A DNA stretch of 15,307 bases from HXMU1420-2 sp040830545 (GCA_040830545.1 JBFOMB010000141.1:1-15307); one strand, 5' to 3'; positions 1 through 7,864 are shown, counted from the stretch's first letter. Numbers and translations are program-made. Notes: generated by a model from the sequence alone, not told the origin.

Positions 1-252
1 AAGATCCTCGAAGAGAACAAGGCACAGCGCCCATCCGACGTCGATGTTGTCTGGCTGAATGGCTATGGTTGGCCGCAAGACAAGGGCGGGCCAATGTTCT
101 ACGGTGACATGATCGGCGCCGCGCGCGTGTTGGCGGTGATGGAGCGGTTGGCCGCAGATGATCCGGCTTTTGCCCCAGCGGAAACGCTGAGAGAACTTGC
201 CGCAAATGGCGGAAAATTCACGGAAATTGACACAGGTGGCCTAAAAACATGA
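1..252 (+). CDS. 3-hydroxyacyl-CoA dehydrogenase (FadB/FadJ-type), C-terminal fragment
   Basis: The reading frame is open from base 1 to a TGA at 250-252, giving the last 83 residues of a protein that begins outside the window. It contains NGYGWPQDKGGPMFYGD, the hallmark of the C-terminal domain of 3-hydroxyacyl-CoA dehydrogenases of the FadB/FadJ type (usual form GYGFPRWRGGPMFW). In that family this helical domain helps form the active site and dimer for NAD-dependent oxidation of (3S)-hydroxyacyl-CoA in beta-oxidation. Whether the missing N-terminus also carries a hydratase domain cannot be seen. The stop overlaps the next start as ATGA, so the protein is very probably in the same operon as the enoyl-CoA hydratase at 249. 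Family assignment is firm; the choice between FadB, FadJ and a single-function dehydrogenase is open. Confidence 0.85.
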   Translation, partial: KILEENKAQRPSDVDVVWLNGYGWPQDKGGPMFYGDMIGAARVLAVMERLAADDPAFAPAETLRELAANGGKFTEIDTGGLKT

Positions 253-1028
253 GCTACGAATTCATCACAACCGAACAGCGGGGGCATATCCTGCTGGTCA
301 CCATGAACCGGCCCGAGGTCTACAACGCCGTGCATCCACCGATGCATTGGGAAATGGCCGAATGCTGGGATGCGTTTGCGGCCAATGATGATCTGTGGGT
401 CGCCGTGCTGACCGGCGCTGGGGACAAGGCCTTTACCGCAGGAAACGATCTGAAATACACAGCCACACATGGCGCAGGCAAGGGTTTGCCGCCCACCGGT
501 TTTGGCGGGTTGTCGTCCCGGTTCGATCTGGAAAAACCGATCATCGCCGCTGTGAACGGGTTTGCCATGGGCGGCGGGTTCGAAACGGCGCTGAGTTGTG
601 ACATCATTCTGGCGTCTGATCAGGCCAAGTTTTCGCTGCCTGAGGTGAAAGTCGGTTTCTTTGCGTCGGCATCCGGCGTGCAGCGCCTTTCGCGCTATAT
701 CGGTCGATTGGCTGCGCAGGAAATGATGATCACCGGGCGCACTGTTCTGGCAGACGAAGCGCTGCGGCTGGGCTGCTGCAACGAGGTTGTACCTCATGCC
801 GAACTGATGAACCGTGCCATGGCACTAGCGTCCGAGATCGAGACGGTTTCCCCATCTTCGATCAAAGCGACCAAGCGCATACTCAATTCTATGGCCGTCG
901 CGGACGGCTTGCCCGAAAGCTTGGATTACTCTCGTGTTGTTCAGGGCGATCTGTCCAAGACCGAAGACTTCAAAGAAGGCGTGCAGGCCTTTGTTGAAAA
1001 AAGAAAACCCAACTGGGTAAACCGCTAA
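249..1028 (+). CDS. Enoyl-CoA hydratase/isomerase family protein (both catalytic Glu present)
   Basis: This 259-residue crotonase-fold protein has the length expected for a stand-alone hydratase. Visible landmarks are NRPEVYNAV (20-28), the CoA/oxyanion segment AFTAGNDL (61-68), AAVNGFAMGGGFE (100-112) and SLPEVKVG (129-136). E112 and E132 sit 20 residues apart and match the two catalytic glutamates of rat crotonase (E144/E164), so water addition to a 2-enoyl-CoA is plausible. The GGGFE and LPEVKVG...SGVQRL wording also resembles the carnitinyl-CoA dehydratase (CaiD) branch, so the substrate could be something other than a straight-chain enoyl-CoA. The start overlaps the preceding dehydrogenase stop (ATGA), with a weak AGGTGG 9 bases upstream, which suggests translational coupling. 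An acyl-CoA dehydrogenase follows after 40 bases, consistent with one beta-oxidation operon. Confidence 0.9.
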   Translation: MSYEFITTEQRGHILLVTMNRPEVYNAVHPPMHWEMAECWDAFAANDDLWVAVLTGAGDKAFTAGNDLKYTATHGAGKGLPPTGFGGLSSRFDLEKPIIAAVNGFAMGGGFETALSCDIILASDQAKFSLPEVKVGFFASASGVQRLSRYIGRLAAQEMMITGRTVLADEALRLGCCNEVVPHAELMNRAMALASEIETVSPSSIKATKRILNSMAVADGLPESLDYSRVVQGDLSKTEDFKEGVQAFVEKRKPNWVNR

Positions 1029-1055
1029 CCGGGCCCCTGCCCCAAACCCAAATTC

Positions 1056-1064
1056 AAAGGAGGT
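1056..1064 (+). promoter_or_regulatory. Strong ribosome binding site for the acyl-CoA dehydrogenase
   Basis: AAAGGAGGT lies 4 bases before the ATG at 1069 and pairs with the full anti-Shine-Dalgarno end of 16S rRNA. It fixes the start codon and suggests this gene is translated more strongly than its neighbours, which rely on overlapping stops and starts. Confidence 0.8.
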
Positions 1065-1068
1065 CCGC

Positions 1069-2376
1069 ATGGTCCAATCCGTAGCCGACATGAACAATCT
1101 GGAAATGTCCGAGGGCGCAAAACCGCTCTTGGAAAAGGTGGTGCAGCATATCAACGACAATGTTGAACCAATCACCGAAGAATACTACCGCCTTGGCGAA
1201 GGCCGCGCCGATCGCTGGTCTTATGCACCGGGTCAACTGGAGCTGTTGGAAACTGCAAAGCAGAAGGCGCGGGAAAGCGGGCTTTGGAATTTCTTCCTGC
1301 CCAACGCCGAAACTGGTGAAGGTCTGTCGAACCTCGATTACGCCTACATCGCAGCTGAGCTGGGCAAAAGCCCGCTGGCCTCCGAAACCCTGAACTGTTC
1401 TGCGCCCGACACCGGCAATATGGAAGTTCTTGAACGCATCGGAACGCCTGAGCAGAAAGAACAGTGGCTGAAGCCACTATTGGCCGGTGAAATCCGGTCT
1501 GCGTTTGCGATGACGGAACCTGACGTCGCCTCGTCTGACGCCAAGAATATCGGCACACGCGCCGTGCTGGAAAACGGCGAATGGGTCATCAACGGCGAGA
1601 AATACTACATCTCCGGCGCAGGCGATCCGCGCTGCAAGATCATGATTGTGATGGTCAAAACCTCGCCCGAGGCTGAAACCTTCCGCCAGCAGTCGCAAAT
1701 CCTGGTGCCAATCGACGCGCCGGGCGTGGAACTCGTTGGGCCGATGTGTGTCTTCGGTCATGACGACGCACCGCATGGCCACATGCAAATCCGGTTCAAC
1801 AACGTGCGCGTGCCGGAATCCAACATCCTCTGGGGTGAGGGCCGCGGCTTTGAAATCAGTCAGTTGCGCCTTGGACCGGGCCGTATTCACCACTGCATGC
1901 GCTCTATCGGGCAGGCGGAAAAGGCGTTGGACCTGATGATCGCGCGCGGCCTGAGCCGCGAGGCGTTTGGCAGCAAGATCATTGACCTCGGCAAGAACAT
2001 GGAAACCATCAGCCGTATGCGGATCGATATCGAGGCCATGCGCCTGATGGTTCTGAAAGCCGCCAAGGCGATGGATACGATGGGCAACAAAGAGGCGCGC
2101 ATCTGGGTCAGCATGATCAAGGCGATGGTGCCAGAAAAGGCGTGCCAGATCATCGACCAATCCATGCAGATCCACGGCGCAACCGGGCTCAGCCAATGGT
2201 CGCCTCTGGCCGAGATGTATACGGGCCAGCGCACGCTGCGCTTTGCTGACGGTCCGGACGAGGTACACCATGCGGTCGTCGCGCGGGCCGAGGTCAAGGA
2301 CTACAAGAACTCCAACCAGCGGATTGCCCGCGCACAGGGCGGCGCATCCCGTGGCCGTATGTTCGAGGGCCCGTAA
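1069..2376 (+). CDS. Acyl-CoA dehydrogenase, ACAD10/11-like
   Basis: This 435-residue FAD-dependent dehydrogenase is somewhat longer than the usual 380-400. It has the N-terminal helical domain (about 1-140), the flavin signature AMTEPDVASSDA (147-158), the middle beta domain (about 165-255) and the C-terminal helical domain with QIHGATGLSQWSPLAEMY (367-384). MTEPDVASSDA is the form I associate with the ACAD10/ACAD11 group. At the position of the medium-chain enzyme's catalytic Glu (EGT motif) this protein reads ADGPDEVH, so the presumed base is D394; that also fits the ACAD10/11 group. Mammalian ACAD10/11 act with a kinase domain on 4-hydroxyacyl-CoAs, but no kinase is present in this window. 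The stop TAA is followed immediately by the ATG of the first SDR. A strong ribosome binding site supports the chosen start. True substrate unknown. Confidence 0.9.
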   Translation: MVQSVADMNNLEMSEGAKPLLEKVVQHINDNVEPITEEYYRLGEGRADRWSYAPGQLELLETAKQKARESGLWNFFLPNAETGEGLSNLDYAYIAAELGKSPLASETLNCSAPDTGNMEVLERIGTPEQKEQWLKPLLAGEIRSAFAMTEPDVASSDAKNIGTRAVLENGEWVINGEKYYISGAGDPRCKIMIVMVKTSPEAETFRQQSQILVPIDAPGVELVGPMCVFGHDDAPHGHMQIRFNNVRVPESNILWGEGRGFEISQLRLGPGRIHHCMRSIGQAEKALDLMIARGLSREAFGSKIIDLGKNMETISRMRIDIEAMRLMVLKAAKAMDTMGNKEARIWVSMIKAMVPEKACQIIDQSMQIHGATGLSQWSPLAEMYTGQRTLRFADGPDEVHHAVVARAEVKDYKNSNQRIARAQGGASRGRMFEGP

Positions 2377-3150
2377 ATGGAGAACATGTTCGATCTGACG
2401 GGCCGCACCGCGTTGTTGACCGGTGCGTCCCGGGGCATGGGTCTGGCCATGGCCAAAGGGCTGGCGATGCAGGGCGCAAATGTCGTTATCTCTGCGCGCA
2501 AGATGGACGCACTGGAAGAGGCAGCTGCAGAAATCAACGCCGCCGTGGGTCGCGACGCCGCAACGCCCCTGACCTGCAACATCGGCGAACGGGACGAGGT
2601 TGAGGCGCTGGCCGCCAAGGCCCGCGAGGCTTCCGGGCCGGTGTCGATCCTGGTCGGGAATGCGGGTGTGAACCCCTATTTCGGCTCCATGCGCGACATT
2701 CCGGACGAGGCCTATGAAAAAACCATGCAGGCCAATGTGCAATCCAACCTGTGGGCGGCCAACGCTGTTGTCGGGGACATGGAAGGTCTGGGCGGTGGCG
2801 CGATGATGTTCACGTCCTCCATCGGGGCGTTTAAACCGTCGGACACGCTGGGCACGTACAACGTGTCGAAACTGGCGCTGATCGCGCTGGTGCGGAACCT
2901 CGCGATGGAATTTGGCCCGGCCGGCGTGCGTGTGAACGCGATCTGTCCGGGGCTGATCAAAACCGATTTCGCCCGCGCGCTGTGGGAAAACCCGGATACC
3001 GAACGGGCTTACCTGCGGCAGGTGCCGCTGAAACGGTTGGGTGAGCCTGAGGATTTCACCGGCATCGCAGCCTTCCTGGCCTCGGATGCGGGGCGCTACA
3101 TCACCGGTCAGGCGCTGACCGTGGATGGCGGCACCGTGATGTGGACCTGA
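2377..3150 (+). CDS. Classical SDR oxidoreductase, probably NADP(H)-preferring
   Basis: This 257-residue protein has every classical SDR landmark: TGASRGMG (15-22) for the dinucleotide, NAG (95-97), catalytic S148, Y161 and K165 (YNVSK), and the PG turn at 191-192. R19 inside the glycine motif and R41-K42 at the end of the second strand favour the 2'-phosphate of NADP(H). The C-terminus (YITGQALTVDGG) is typical of FabG-like 3-oxoacyl reductases and many alcohol dehydrogenases of the family. It begins directly after the acyl-CoA dehydrogenase stop with no gap and no clear ribosome binding site, so it is probably read by coupled translation. A second ATG at 2386 has an AGGAG-like run too close to use, so 2377 is kept. 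It probably oxidises or reduces a hydroxy/keto-acyl-CoA or alcohol of this pathway; the exact substrate is not readable. Confidence 0.9.
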   Translation: MENMFDLTGRTALLTGASRGMGLAMAKGLAMQGANVVISARKMDALEEAAAEINAAVGRDAATPLTCNIGERDEVEALAAKAREASGPVSILVGNAGVNPYFGSMRDIPDEAYEKTMQANVQSNLWAANAVVGDMEGLGGGAMMFTSSIGAFKPSDTLGTYNVSKLALIALVRNLAMEFGPAGVRVNAICPGLIKTDFARALWENPDTERAYLRQVPLKRLGEPEDFTGIAAFLASDAGRYITGQALTVDGGTVMWT

Positions 3151-3160
3151 GGAGGCAACG

Positions 3161-3934
3161 ATGGAAATCGAAGGACAAATCGTCGTTGTCACCGGGGCGG
3201 CAAGTGGGATTGGCAAGGCGCTGGCCCATGCATTTGCGGCGGCGGGCGCTAAAACCGTGGTCTGCGCGGACCTGAACCTGGAGGGCGCGGACGCCACGGC
3301 CAAGGAAATCGGGGGCCTGTCGATCCAGTGTGACGTGTCCAAAGAGGACGACATCGCACGGCTGGTCGAAGAAGTCGAAGCGGACGGACCAATTGGCATC
3401 TTCTGCTCCAATGCCGGGATCATCGCGATTGGCGGGCCAGAGGCACCGAACGACGAGTGGCAGAAGATCTGGGAGGTCAACGTGATGTCCCATGTCTGGG
3501 CCGCCCGTCATGTTGTGCCACGGATGATCGAACGCGGCGGTGGCTATCTGCTGAACACAGCCTCGGCTGCGGGGCTGCTGAACCAGGTGGGGTCGATGCC
3601 GTATGGTGTGACCAAACACGCAGCTGTTGGGGCTGCGGAATGGTTGGCGTTTACCTATGGCGATCAGGGGATCAAGGTATCGGTGCTGTGCCCGCAAGCT
3701 GTGCGGTCCGAAATGACGCGGGGCCACGAGGAAGGCGTGGCGGCGATGGACGGGATGCTGGAACCCGAGCCGGTGGCCGAGGCCTGTTTGCAGGCCATCC
3801 GGGACGAAACGTTCCTGGTACTGCCGCATCCAGAGGTTCTGGGATACATGCAGCTGAAGACCGGGAACTATGATCGCTGGATCGGCGGTATGAAAAAGCT
3901 GAACCGACAGTTTGGCGGGCGCGTCGAAGGTTAG
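3161..3934 (+). CDS. Classical SDR oxidoreductase, probably NAD(H)-preferring
   Basis: This 257-residue classical SDR has TGAASGIG (11-18), NAG (84-86), and catalytic S135, Y148 and K152 (YGVTK). D37 at the end of the second strand would hydrogen-bond the adenosine ribose, which predicts NAD(H). Aligned by the glycine motif, D37 falls where the upstream SDR has R41, so the two neighbours appear to use different cofactors. The C-terminal third (about 190-257) differs from the FabG style: it lacks a VDGG ending and has LPHPEVLGYMQLKTGNYDRW, as seen in SDRs with a longer substrate-binding tail. A good ribosome binding site (GAGGAGG, 3149-3155) overlaps the upstream stop region, and the gap is 10 bases. 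It is the last gene of the plus-strand operon, followed by hairpins. Confidence 0.9.
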   Translation: MEIEGQIVVVTGAASGIGKALAHAFAAAGAKTVVCADLNLEGADATAKEIGGLSIQCDVSKEDDIARLVEEVEADGPIGIFCSNAGIIAIGGPEAPNDEWQKIWEVNVMSHVWAARHVVPRMIERGGGYLLNTASAAGLLNQVGSMPYGVTKHAAVGAAEWLAFTYGDQGIKVSVLCPQAVRSEMTRGHEEGVAAMDGMLEPEPVAEACLQAIRDETFLVLPHPEVLGYMQLKTGNYDRWIGGMKKLNRQFGGRVEG

Positions 3935-3952
3935 GTTTGGATGTTCGGGCGG

Positions 3953-3988
3953 GCGCGCCTGCGGCGCGCGTTTGGGGGCGCTGCCCCC
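3953..3988. terminator. Tandem GC hairpins between convergent operons
   Basis: There are two perfect stem-loops: gcgcgcc-tgc-ggcgcgc (3953-3969, 7-bp stem) and gggggc-gct-gccccc (3974-3988, 6-bp stem). They lie between the stop of the second SDR (3934) and the stop of the amidohydrolase (4022) and could end transcription from both sides. No long T-run follows on the plus strand. Reading the minus strand, AAA follows the second stem, so a standard rho-independent terminator is not certain. Confidence 0.5.
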
Positions 3989-3990
3989 TT

Positions 3991-4020
3991 GCCCCCCGGA
4001 GTATTTGGACAAAGATGAAA
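3991..4020. repeat. Roseobacter-style gene-end tail sequence
   Basis: The segment gccccccggagtatttgg followed by acaaagatgaaa resembles a short sequence I recall at many gene ends in Rhodobacteraceae genomes, usually next to a GC hairpin as here. It is only one copy in this window, so calling it a repeat rests on recollection. It abuts the amidohydrolase stop at 4022. Confidence 0.4.
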
Positions 4021-4021
4021 G

Positions 4022-5041
4022 TCAGAGGCCGTAGACGCGCCGGGCTGTTTCGCTGAACATCGCGGTTTTGGATGCTTCGTCGTAGTCGGTGGCGATTTTC
4101 TTAAACCCGTTCCACAGCACATGATAGCTGATCGAGATGCGGTCGACCGGGAAGTTGGATTCAAACATGCAGCGGTCCGGGCCGAAGCAGGCGATCATGT
4201 GGTGATACCAGGGGGCCATGACCTCGGCAAATTCGTCGGAGCCCGGCGGAGTGGCGCGGTCGTGCCAGCCCCAACCGTTGTCCGGCATGGCCATGCCACC
4301 CAGTTTCGCAACCACGTTGGGGCAGTCCGCCAGCGCGGCGATGTCGTCTTTCCAGCGCGGGAAGATGTCGTTTCGCCGTCCTGTGAAGCGGCCTACGCCC
4401 AGAGGTGTGGACAGGTGATCCAGCACAAGCGTAGTGCCCGGCACGGCGCGAGCGAGGTCGGTGAAGGCGGGCAATTGGTGATGATATTGCCAGGTGTCAT
4501 AGGTCAGGCCGCGCTCACCCAGCCGCGCGACGCCCTTGTGGAAAGCGGGATCGGTATATTGGTTCTCTGACCCGCGCCCCGGGATCTTCAGGTGTTCGGG
4601 CTGCGGATCGCGCGCGCCAGCATGGCGGATGCCTTTGAACAGCCCCTGCCCTGCGGCCTCGTGCGCGTCCAGAACAGCGTCCAGATCCGGATGCGTCAGG
4701 TCCGCATGGGCCACGATCCCCGCCAGTTGCGCGCGGTCCGGAAAAGCGCGCCCGGTTTGCGCCATTTCAGCGACGCGGGTGGTTTCAGCGACCGGGGCCA
4801 TGGGGTTCGTCGGGTCGGGCGTGTAGTAGGCGCGGCATTCGATGAACACCGTTTGCACCACATTGTGACCGCTGCCGGTGTCCGCCCACAGATGATCCAA
4901 TTCGTATGGAATCCCGTGCCTTACCCACAGATGATGATGTGGATCAACGATCTCGCGCGCGGGATCGATGATCTCTTCCTGCACCTGCGCGAGCCAGTCG
5001 TCGCGTGCGGCCATACGGGGGACCCAAGTTTCGTCGGTCAT
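4022..5041 (-). CDS. Amidohydrolase_2 family metal-dependent hydrolase (COG3618-like)
   Basis: The frame encodes 339 residues, MTDETW to RRVYGL, a usual length for TIM-barrel amidohydrolase_2 proteins such as L-fuconolactonase and 2-pyrone-4,6-dicarboxylate lactonase relatives. Motifs are IVDPHHHLW (31-39, first-strand metal ligands), WQYHHQL (184-190), LVLDHL (205-210) and FESNFPVD (293-300), where D300 is the expected catalytic acid. The family opens lactones or cleaves C-N or C-C bonds, often with one divalent metal. The start was set at 5041 because this ATG overlaps the stop of tesB (ATGA at 5041-5038). The frame stays open upstream to 5206, but that part lies inside tesB and adds an unconvincing N-terminus before the usual IVDPHHH region. 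It is the last gene of the six-gene operon. Substrate unknown; a lactone or cyclic ester intermediate is an inference. Confidence 0.88.
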   Translation of the reverse strand: MTDETWVPRMAARDDWLAQVQEEIIDPAREIVDPHHHLWVRHGIPYELDHLWADTGSGHNVVQTVFIECRAYYTPDPTNPMAPVAETTRVAEMAQTGRAFPDRAQLAGIVAHADLTHPDLDAVLDAHEAAGQGLFKGIRHAGARDPQPEHLKIPGRGSENQYTDPAFHKGVARLGERGLTYDTWQYHHQLPAFTDLARAVPGTTLVLDHLSTPLGVGRFTGRRNDIFPRWKDDIAALADCPNVVAKLGGMAMPDNGWGWHDRATPPGSDEFAEVMAPWYHHMIACFGPDRCMFESNFPVDRISISYHVLWNGFKKIATDYDEASKTAMFSETARRVYGL

Positions 5042-5904
5042 GGTGTTTTGCGGGGGCGCACCAACCCCTCCTGTGCTGTGCTGGCGACCAACTGGCCGCC
5101 TTGCGTGTAGATAGCGCCGCGATTGAAACCACGCGCGCCACCAGTGAAGGGCGCGTCCATCGTATAAAGATGCCAGTCCTGAAATGCGATGGGCGCGTGG
5201 AACCACATGGCATGGTCCAGGCTGGCGGTCATAACTTTGCCCTGAAACCAGGTCAGTCCGTGGGGGCGCAGGGAAGAGCCGAGCAGGTTCATGTCGGACG
5301 CATAAGCCAGCAGGCAGTGCTGCATCTTCTGGTCCAACCCCTTGGCGGCAGGCATGCGGAACCAGAGGTGGTTGGCATCGTCCTGAACGCCTGGGTCGAA
5401 CATGTCGCGCGGCGCGACTTCGCGGATTTCGATGGGCCGAGGACGGGTGAAATCGTCGCGGAATTGTTCAGGCAATCGATGGGCGTTTTCGACACGCTCC
5501 TGTTCGCGGTTCTTCAAGCCGTCCGGGCCCGGGACATCCGGCTGGCCATGTTGGTGATCGAATCCCGGCTCTTCGACGTGAAAAGAGGCAGACATGTTGA
5601 AAATCTGCCGCCCGTGCTGGATCGCGACCACGCGGCGTGTGGTGAAGCTGCCACCGTCCCGGGCGCGGTCAACTTCATAGATAACCGGGATGGACGGATC
5701 GCCTGCGCGGATGAAATACGCGTGCAGGCTGTGGCACAGCCGATCCTCGACCGTACGATAGGCCGCCATCAATGATTGTGCGATGACCTGACCGCCATAG
5801 ATACGCTTGGTTGTTTCGCCGCCCTCGCCACGTCCGCGAAACAGGTCTACCTCCAGCGTTTCAATGTCCAGAAGGTCGATCAGTTCCTGTTCAATATCAG
5901 TCAT
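5038..5904 (-). CDS. tesB: Acyl-CoA thioesterase II
   Basis: The protein is 288 residues with two hot-dog domains (about 10-115 and 150-285). This is close to E. coli TesB in length, and the residue numbering falls in step with it. It hydrolyses acyl-CoA to free acid and CoA in the cytoplasm, with broad chain-length use. Conserved stretches are RIYGGQVIAQ (34-43), HSLHAYFIRAGD (58-69), the LAYASD segment ending at D204, and ASTAQEG (274-280) with Q278. From my memory of the E. coli triad (D204, T228, Q278), the middle residue here is S228, a conservative change. The start at 5904 was preferred over an in-frame ATG at 5922 because GAGGAG (5915-5920) lies 10 bases upstream and MTDIEQELIDLL matches the usual N-terminus. 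The start overlaps the end of the upstream ligase by 8 bases. It may relieve CoA trapping in the pathway. Confidence 0.93.
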   Translation of the reverse strand: MTDIEQELIDLLDIETLEVDLFRGRGEGGETTKRIYGGQVIAQSLMAAYRTVEDRLCHSLHAYFIRAGDPSIPVIYEVDRARDGGSFTTRRVVAIQHGRQIFNMSASFHVEEPGFDHQHGQPDVPGPDGLKNREQERVENAHRLPEQFRDDFTRPRPIEIREVAPRDMFDPGVQDDANHLWFRMPAAKGLDQKMQHCLLAYASDMNLLGSSLRPHGLTWFQGKVMTASLDHAMWFHAPIAFQDWHLYTMDAPFTGGARGFNRGAIYTQGGQLVASTAQEGLVRPRKTP

Positions 5905-7864
5905 GTGCGCGCAGCTCCTCACGTTGGCTCGCGTAGGCGACGAAGAAATCGAAACTGTCCGGGTTGGCCATGCTGTCCCGGTTCACGACACGAGACGGAT
6001 CGCCACCCAGCAGCAGTTTCTTCACCGGCACCTCCAGCTTCTTCCCGGACAAGGTACGCGGAACTTCGGCGATCTGCACGATGTCGTTTGGCACAAACCG
6101 AGCGGACACGCTGATGCGGATCGCGTCGTTGATCCGCGCCTTGAGGGCATCGTCCAGCGTGACGCCCTCGGCCAGCACCACAAACAGCGGCATGAAACTG
6201 TCGCGGCCCAGGAATTCCAGATCGACAACAAGGGAATCCATGACCTCGTCCAGCCCCTCGACCGGTTGATAGATTTCGGCGGAGCCCAGCCGCAGGCCCT
6301 TGCGGTTGATCGTGGCATCCGACCGGCCCCAAATGACAGAGCGCCCATCCGGCGTGATCTCGATCCAGTCGCCATGCCGCCAGATGCCCGGATAGGTGTC
6401 ATAATAGCTGCCATGAAGGCGCGACCCGTCCGTATCGCCCCAAAAGTACAGCGGCATGGAGGGCAGCGGTTCGGTGCAGACCAGTTCGCCCACCTCGTTG
6501 AACACCTCGTTGCCGGCCTCGTCATAGGCGCGCACCGCATTGCCCAGGAACCGGCACTGCATTTCGCCAGCGCGAACGGGCTGCATCGGGTTGCCTCCGA
6601 CAAATGCGCCGCACAGGTCCGTGCCGCCCGAAATCGGCGCCAGCCAGACATCCTGTTTCACCGCGCCGTAGATCCAGTCATACCCGTCGGAGGTGAGCGG
6701 CGACCCGGTTGCCCCGATAGAACGCAGTGCAGACAGGTCCCGGTCTGCCGGACGGATACCGGCCTTGCGACAGGTTTCGAAGAACGCGGCTCCCGCGCCC
6801 AGATAGGTCAGGCGCTCCTGCGCGGCAAAATCCCAGACCGCCATCATGTCCGGGTGGTTTGGCGCGCCGTCAAACAGGGACACGGTCGCGCCCTGTCCCA
6901 GCGCCATGTGCTGCGAATTCCACATGATCCAGCCCGAGGAGGTCAGCCACATGTATCGGTCGCGCGATGAAATATCCTGATGTAAGCTTTGTTTTGCGCC
7001 TTCCAGCAAGACACCGCCATGGCCATGCACGATGGGTTTGGGATTGCCCGTGGTGCCTGAGGAATAGACGATCCACAGCGGATGATCGAACGGCACTTGC
7101 GTGGTTTGAAACGCGGCCTCGCCTTCGGTCAGAGGGGTCCAGGCGGTGTCGCCCTGAGGTACGTCACCAACCACGGGTATCCAGATGCGATGGTCCAGTG
7201 TAGGCAACCCGTCGCAGATGGTCTTCAACACCGGGCGGCGGTCGATGGTCTTGCCTGCGTGGACATAGCCGTCCTGCGCGATCAGCACCTTGGGTTCGAT
7301 CTGTTGGAACCGGTCCAAAATCGCGACATGACCCATATCGGGCGCACAGAGCGACCAGACCGCACCAAGGCTGGTGGCTGCGAAACAGGCGATCAAGGCA
7401 GCCTCGGTATTGGGCAGCACAGCGACCACCCGATCCCCCTGCCCCACGCCCATGTCGCGCAGCGCGGCGGCAACATTGGCCACCTGCTGACGCAGTTCGC
7501 GCCATGTCAGTTCGGATCGGCCAAACGTTTCGGATAGCACGATCAGGGCCGTGTCATCCGGCGCGGTTTCCGCATGGCGCAGCATCTGGTCGGCATAGTT
7601 CACATGCGCACCGGGAAACCAGACCGCCCCGGGCATACTGCGATCCGCGCAGATGGCCGTGTACGCGGTGGACGACCGCAGGTCGAAGTATTCCCAGATC
7701 GCGGACCAGAATCCGTCCAGATCGCGCACGCTCCAGTCCCAGAGCGCAGGGTAATCTGCAAATTCCAGACCGCGTTCGGATGCCAGCCAGCGGATGAAAC
7801 CGGCCATGGTTGTGGCCGCCGCCCGGTCCGGCGTCGGCTCCCACAGGATCGGGCGGTCGTTCAT
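5897..7864 (-). CDS. aacS: Acetoacetyl-CoA synthetase (acetoacetate-CoA ligase)
   Basis: This 655-residue ANL-superfamily ligase has the length of bacterial acetoacetyl-CoA synthetases. It activates acetoacetate with ATP to acetoacetyl-AMP and then acetoacetyl-CoA. The N-terminal region (about 20-100) carries the acetyl-CoA-synthetase-type cap, including FPGAHVNYADQML (83-95). The P-loop is YSSGTTGNPKPIVHGHGG (267-284). A core motif ISGGTDLCG (411-419) is typical of this subgroup, as is WGDTDGSRLHGSYYDTYPG (475-493). The adenylate motif GRSDATINRKGLRLGSAEIY (513-532) precedes the hinge, and TLSGKKLEVP (604-613) carries the catalytic Lys at K608. Its start overlaps the serine hydrolase stop (ATGA). 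Placing it with crotonases and a thioesterase suggests recycling of acetoacetate made by the pathway. A related beta-keto acid is possible as substrate. Confidence 0.93.
   Translation of the reverse strand: MNDRPILWEPTPDRAAATTMAGFIRWLASERGLEFADYPALWDWSVRDLDGFWSAIWEYFDLRSSTAYTAICADRSMPGAVWFPGAHVNYADQMLRHAETAPDDTALIVLSETFGRSELTWRELRQQVANVAAALRDMGVGQGDRVVAVLPNTEAALIACFAATSLGAVWSLCAPDMGHVAILDRFQQIEPKVLIAQDGYVHAGKTIDRRPVLKTICDGLPTLDHRIWIPVVGDVPQGDTAWTPLTEGEAAFQTTQVPFDHPLWIVYSSGTTGNPKPIVHGHGGVLLEGAKQSLHQDISSRDRYMWLTSSGWIMWNSQHMALGQGATVSLFDGAPNHPDMMAVWDFAAQERLTYLGAGAAFFETCRKAGIRPADRDLSALRSIGATGSPLTSDGYDWIYGAVKQDVWLAPISGGTDLCGAFVGGNPMQPVRAGEMQCRFLGNAVRAYDEAGNEVFNEVGELVCTEPLPSMPLYFWGDTDGSRLHGSYYDTYPGIWRHGDWIEITPDGRSVIWGRSDATINRKGLRLGSAEIYQPVEGLDEVMDSLVVDLEFLGRDSFMPLFVVLAEGVTLDDALKARINDAIRISVSARFVPNDIVQIAEVPRTLSGKKLEVPVKKLLLGGDPSRVVNRDSMANPDSFDFFVAYASQREELRAHD

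Noticed and set aside
1477..3480. A 667-codon open frame on the minus strand, antisense to the ACAD and both SDR genes
   Set aside because: It lies opposite three genes with clear family motifs, is rich in His, Arg and Gln as GC-rich shadow frames are, and shows no recognisable domain.
5042..5206. Upstream extension of the amidohydrolase
   Set aside because: It lies wholly within tesB; the ATG at 5041 overlaps the tesB stop and gives the normal family N-terminus.
5005..5775. A 256-codon plus-strand open frame
   Set aside because: It is antisense to tesB and the amidohydrolase start, with no family motif.
5807..6970. A 387-codon plus-strand open frame
   Set aside because: It is antisense to the well-supported acetoacetyl-CoA synthetase and tesB and has shadow-like composition.
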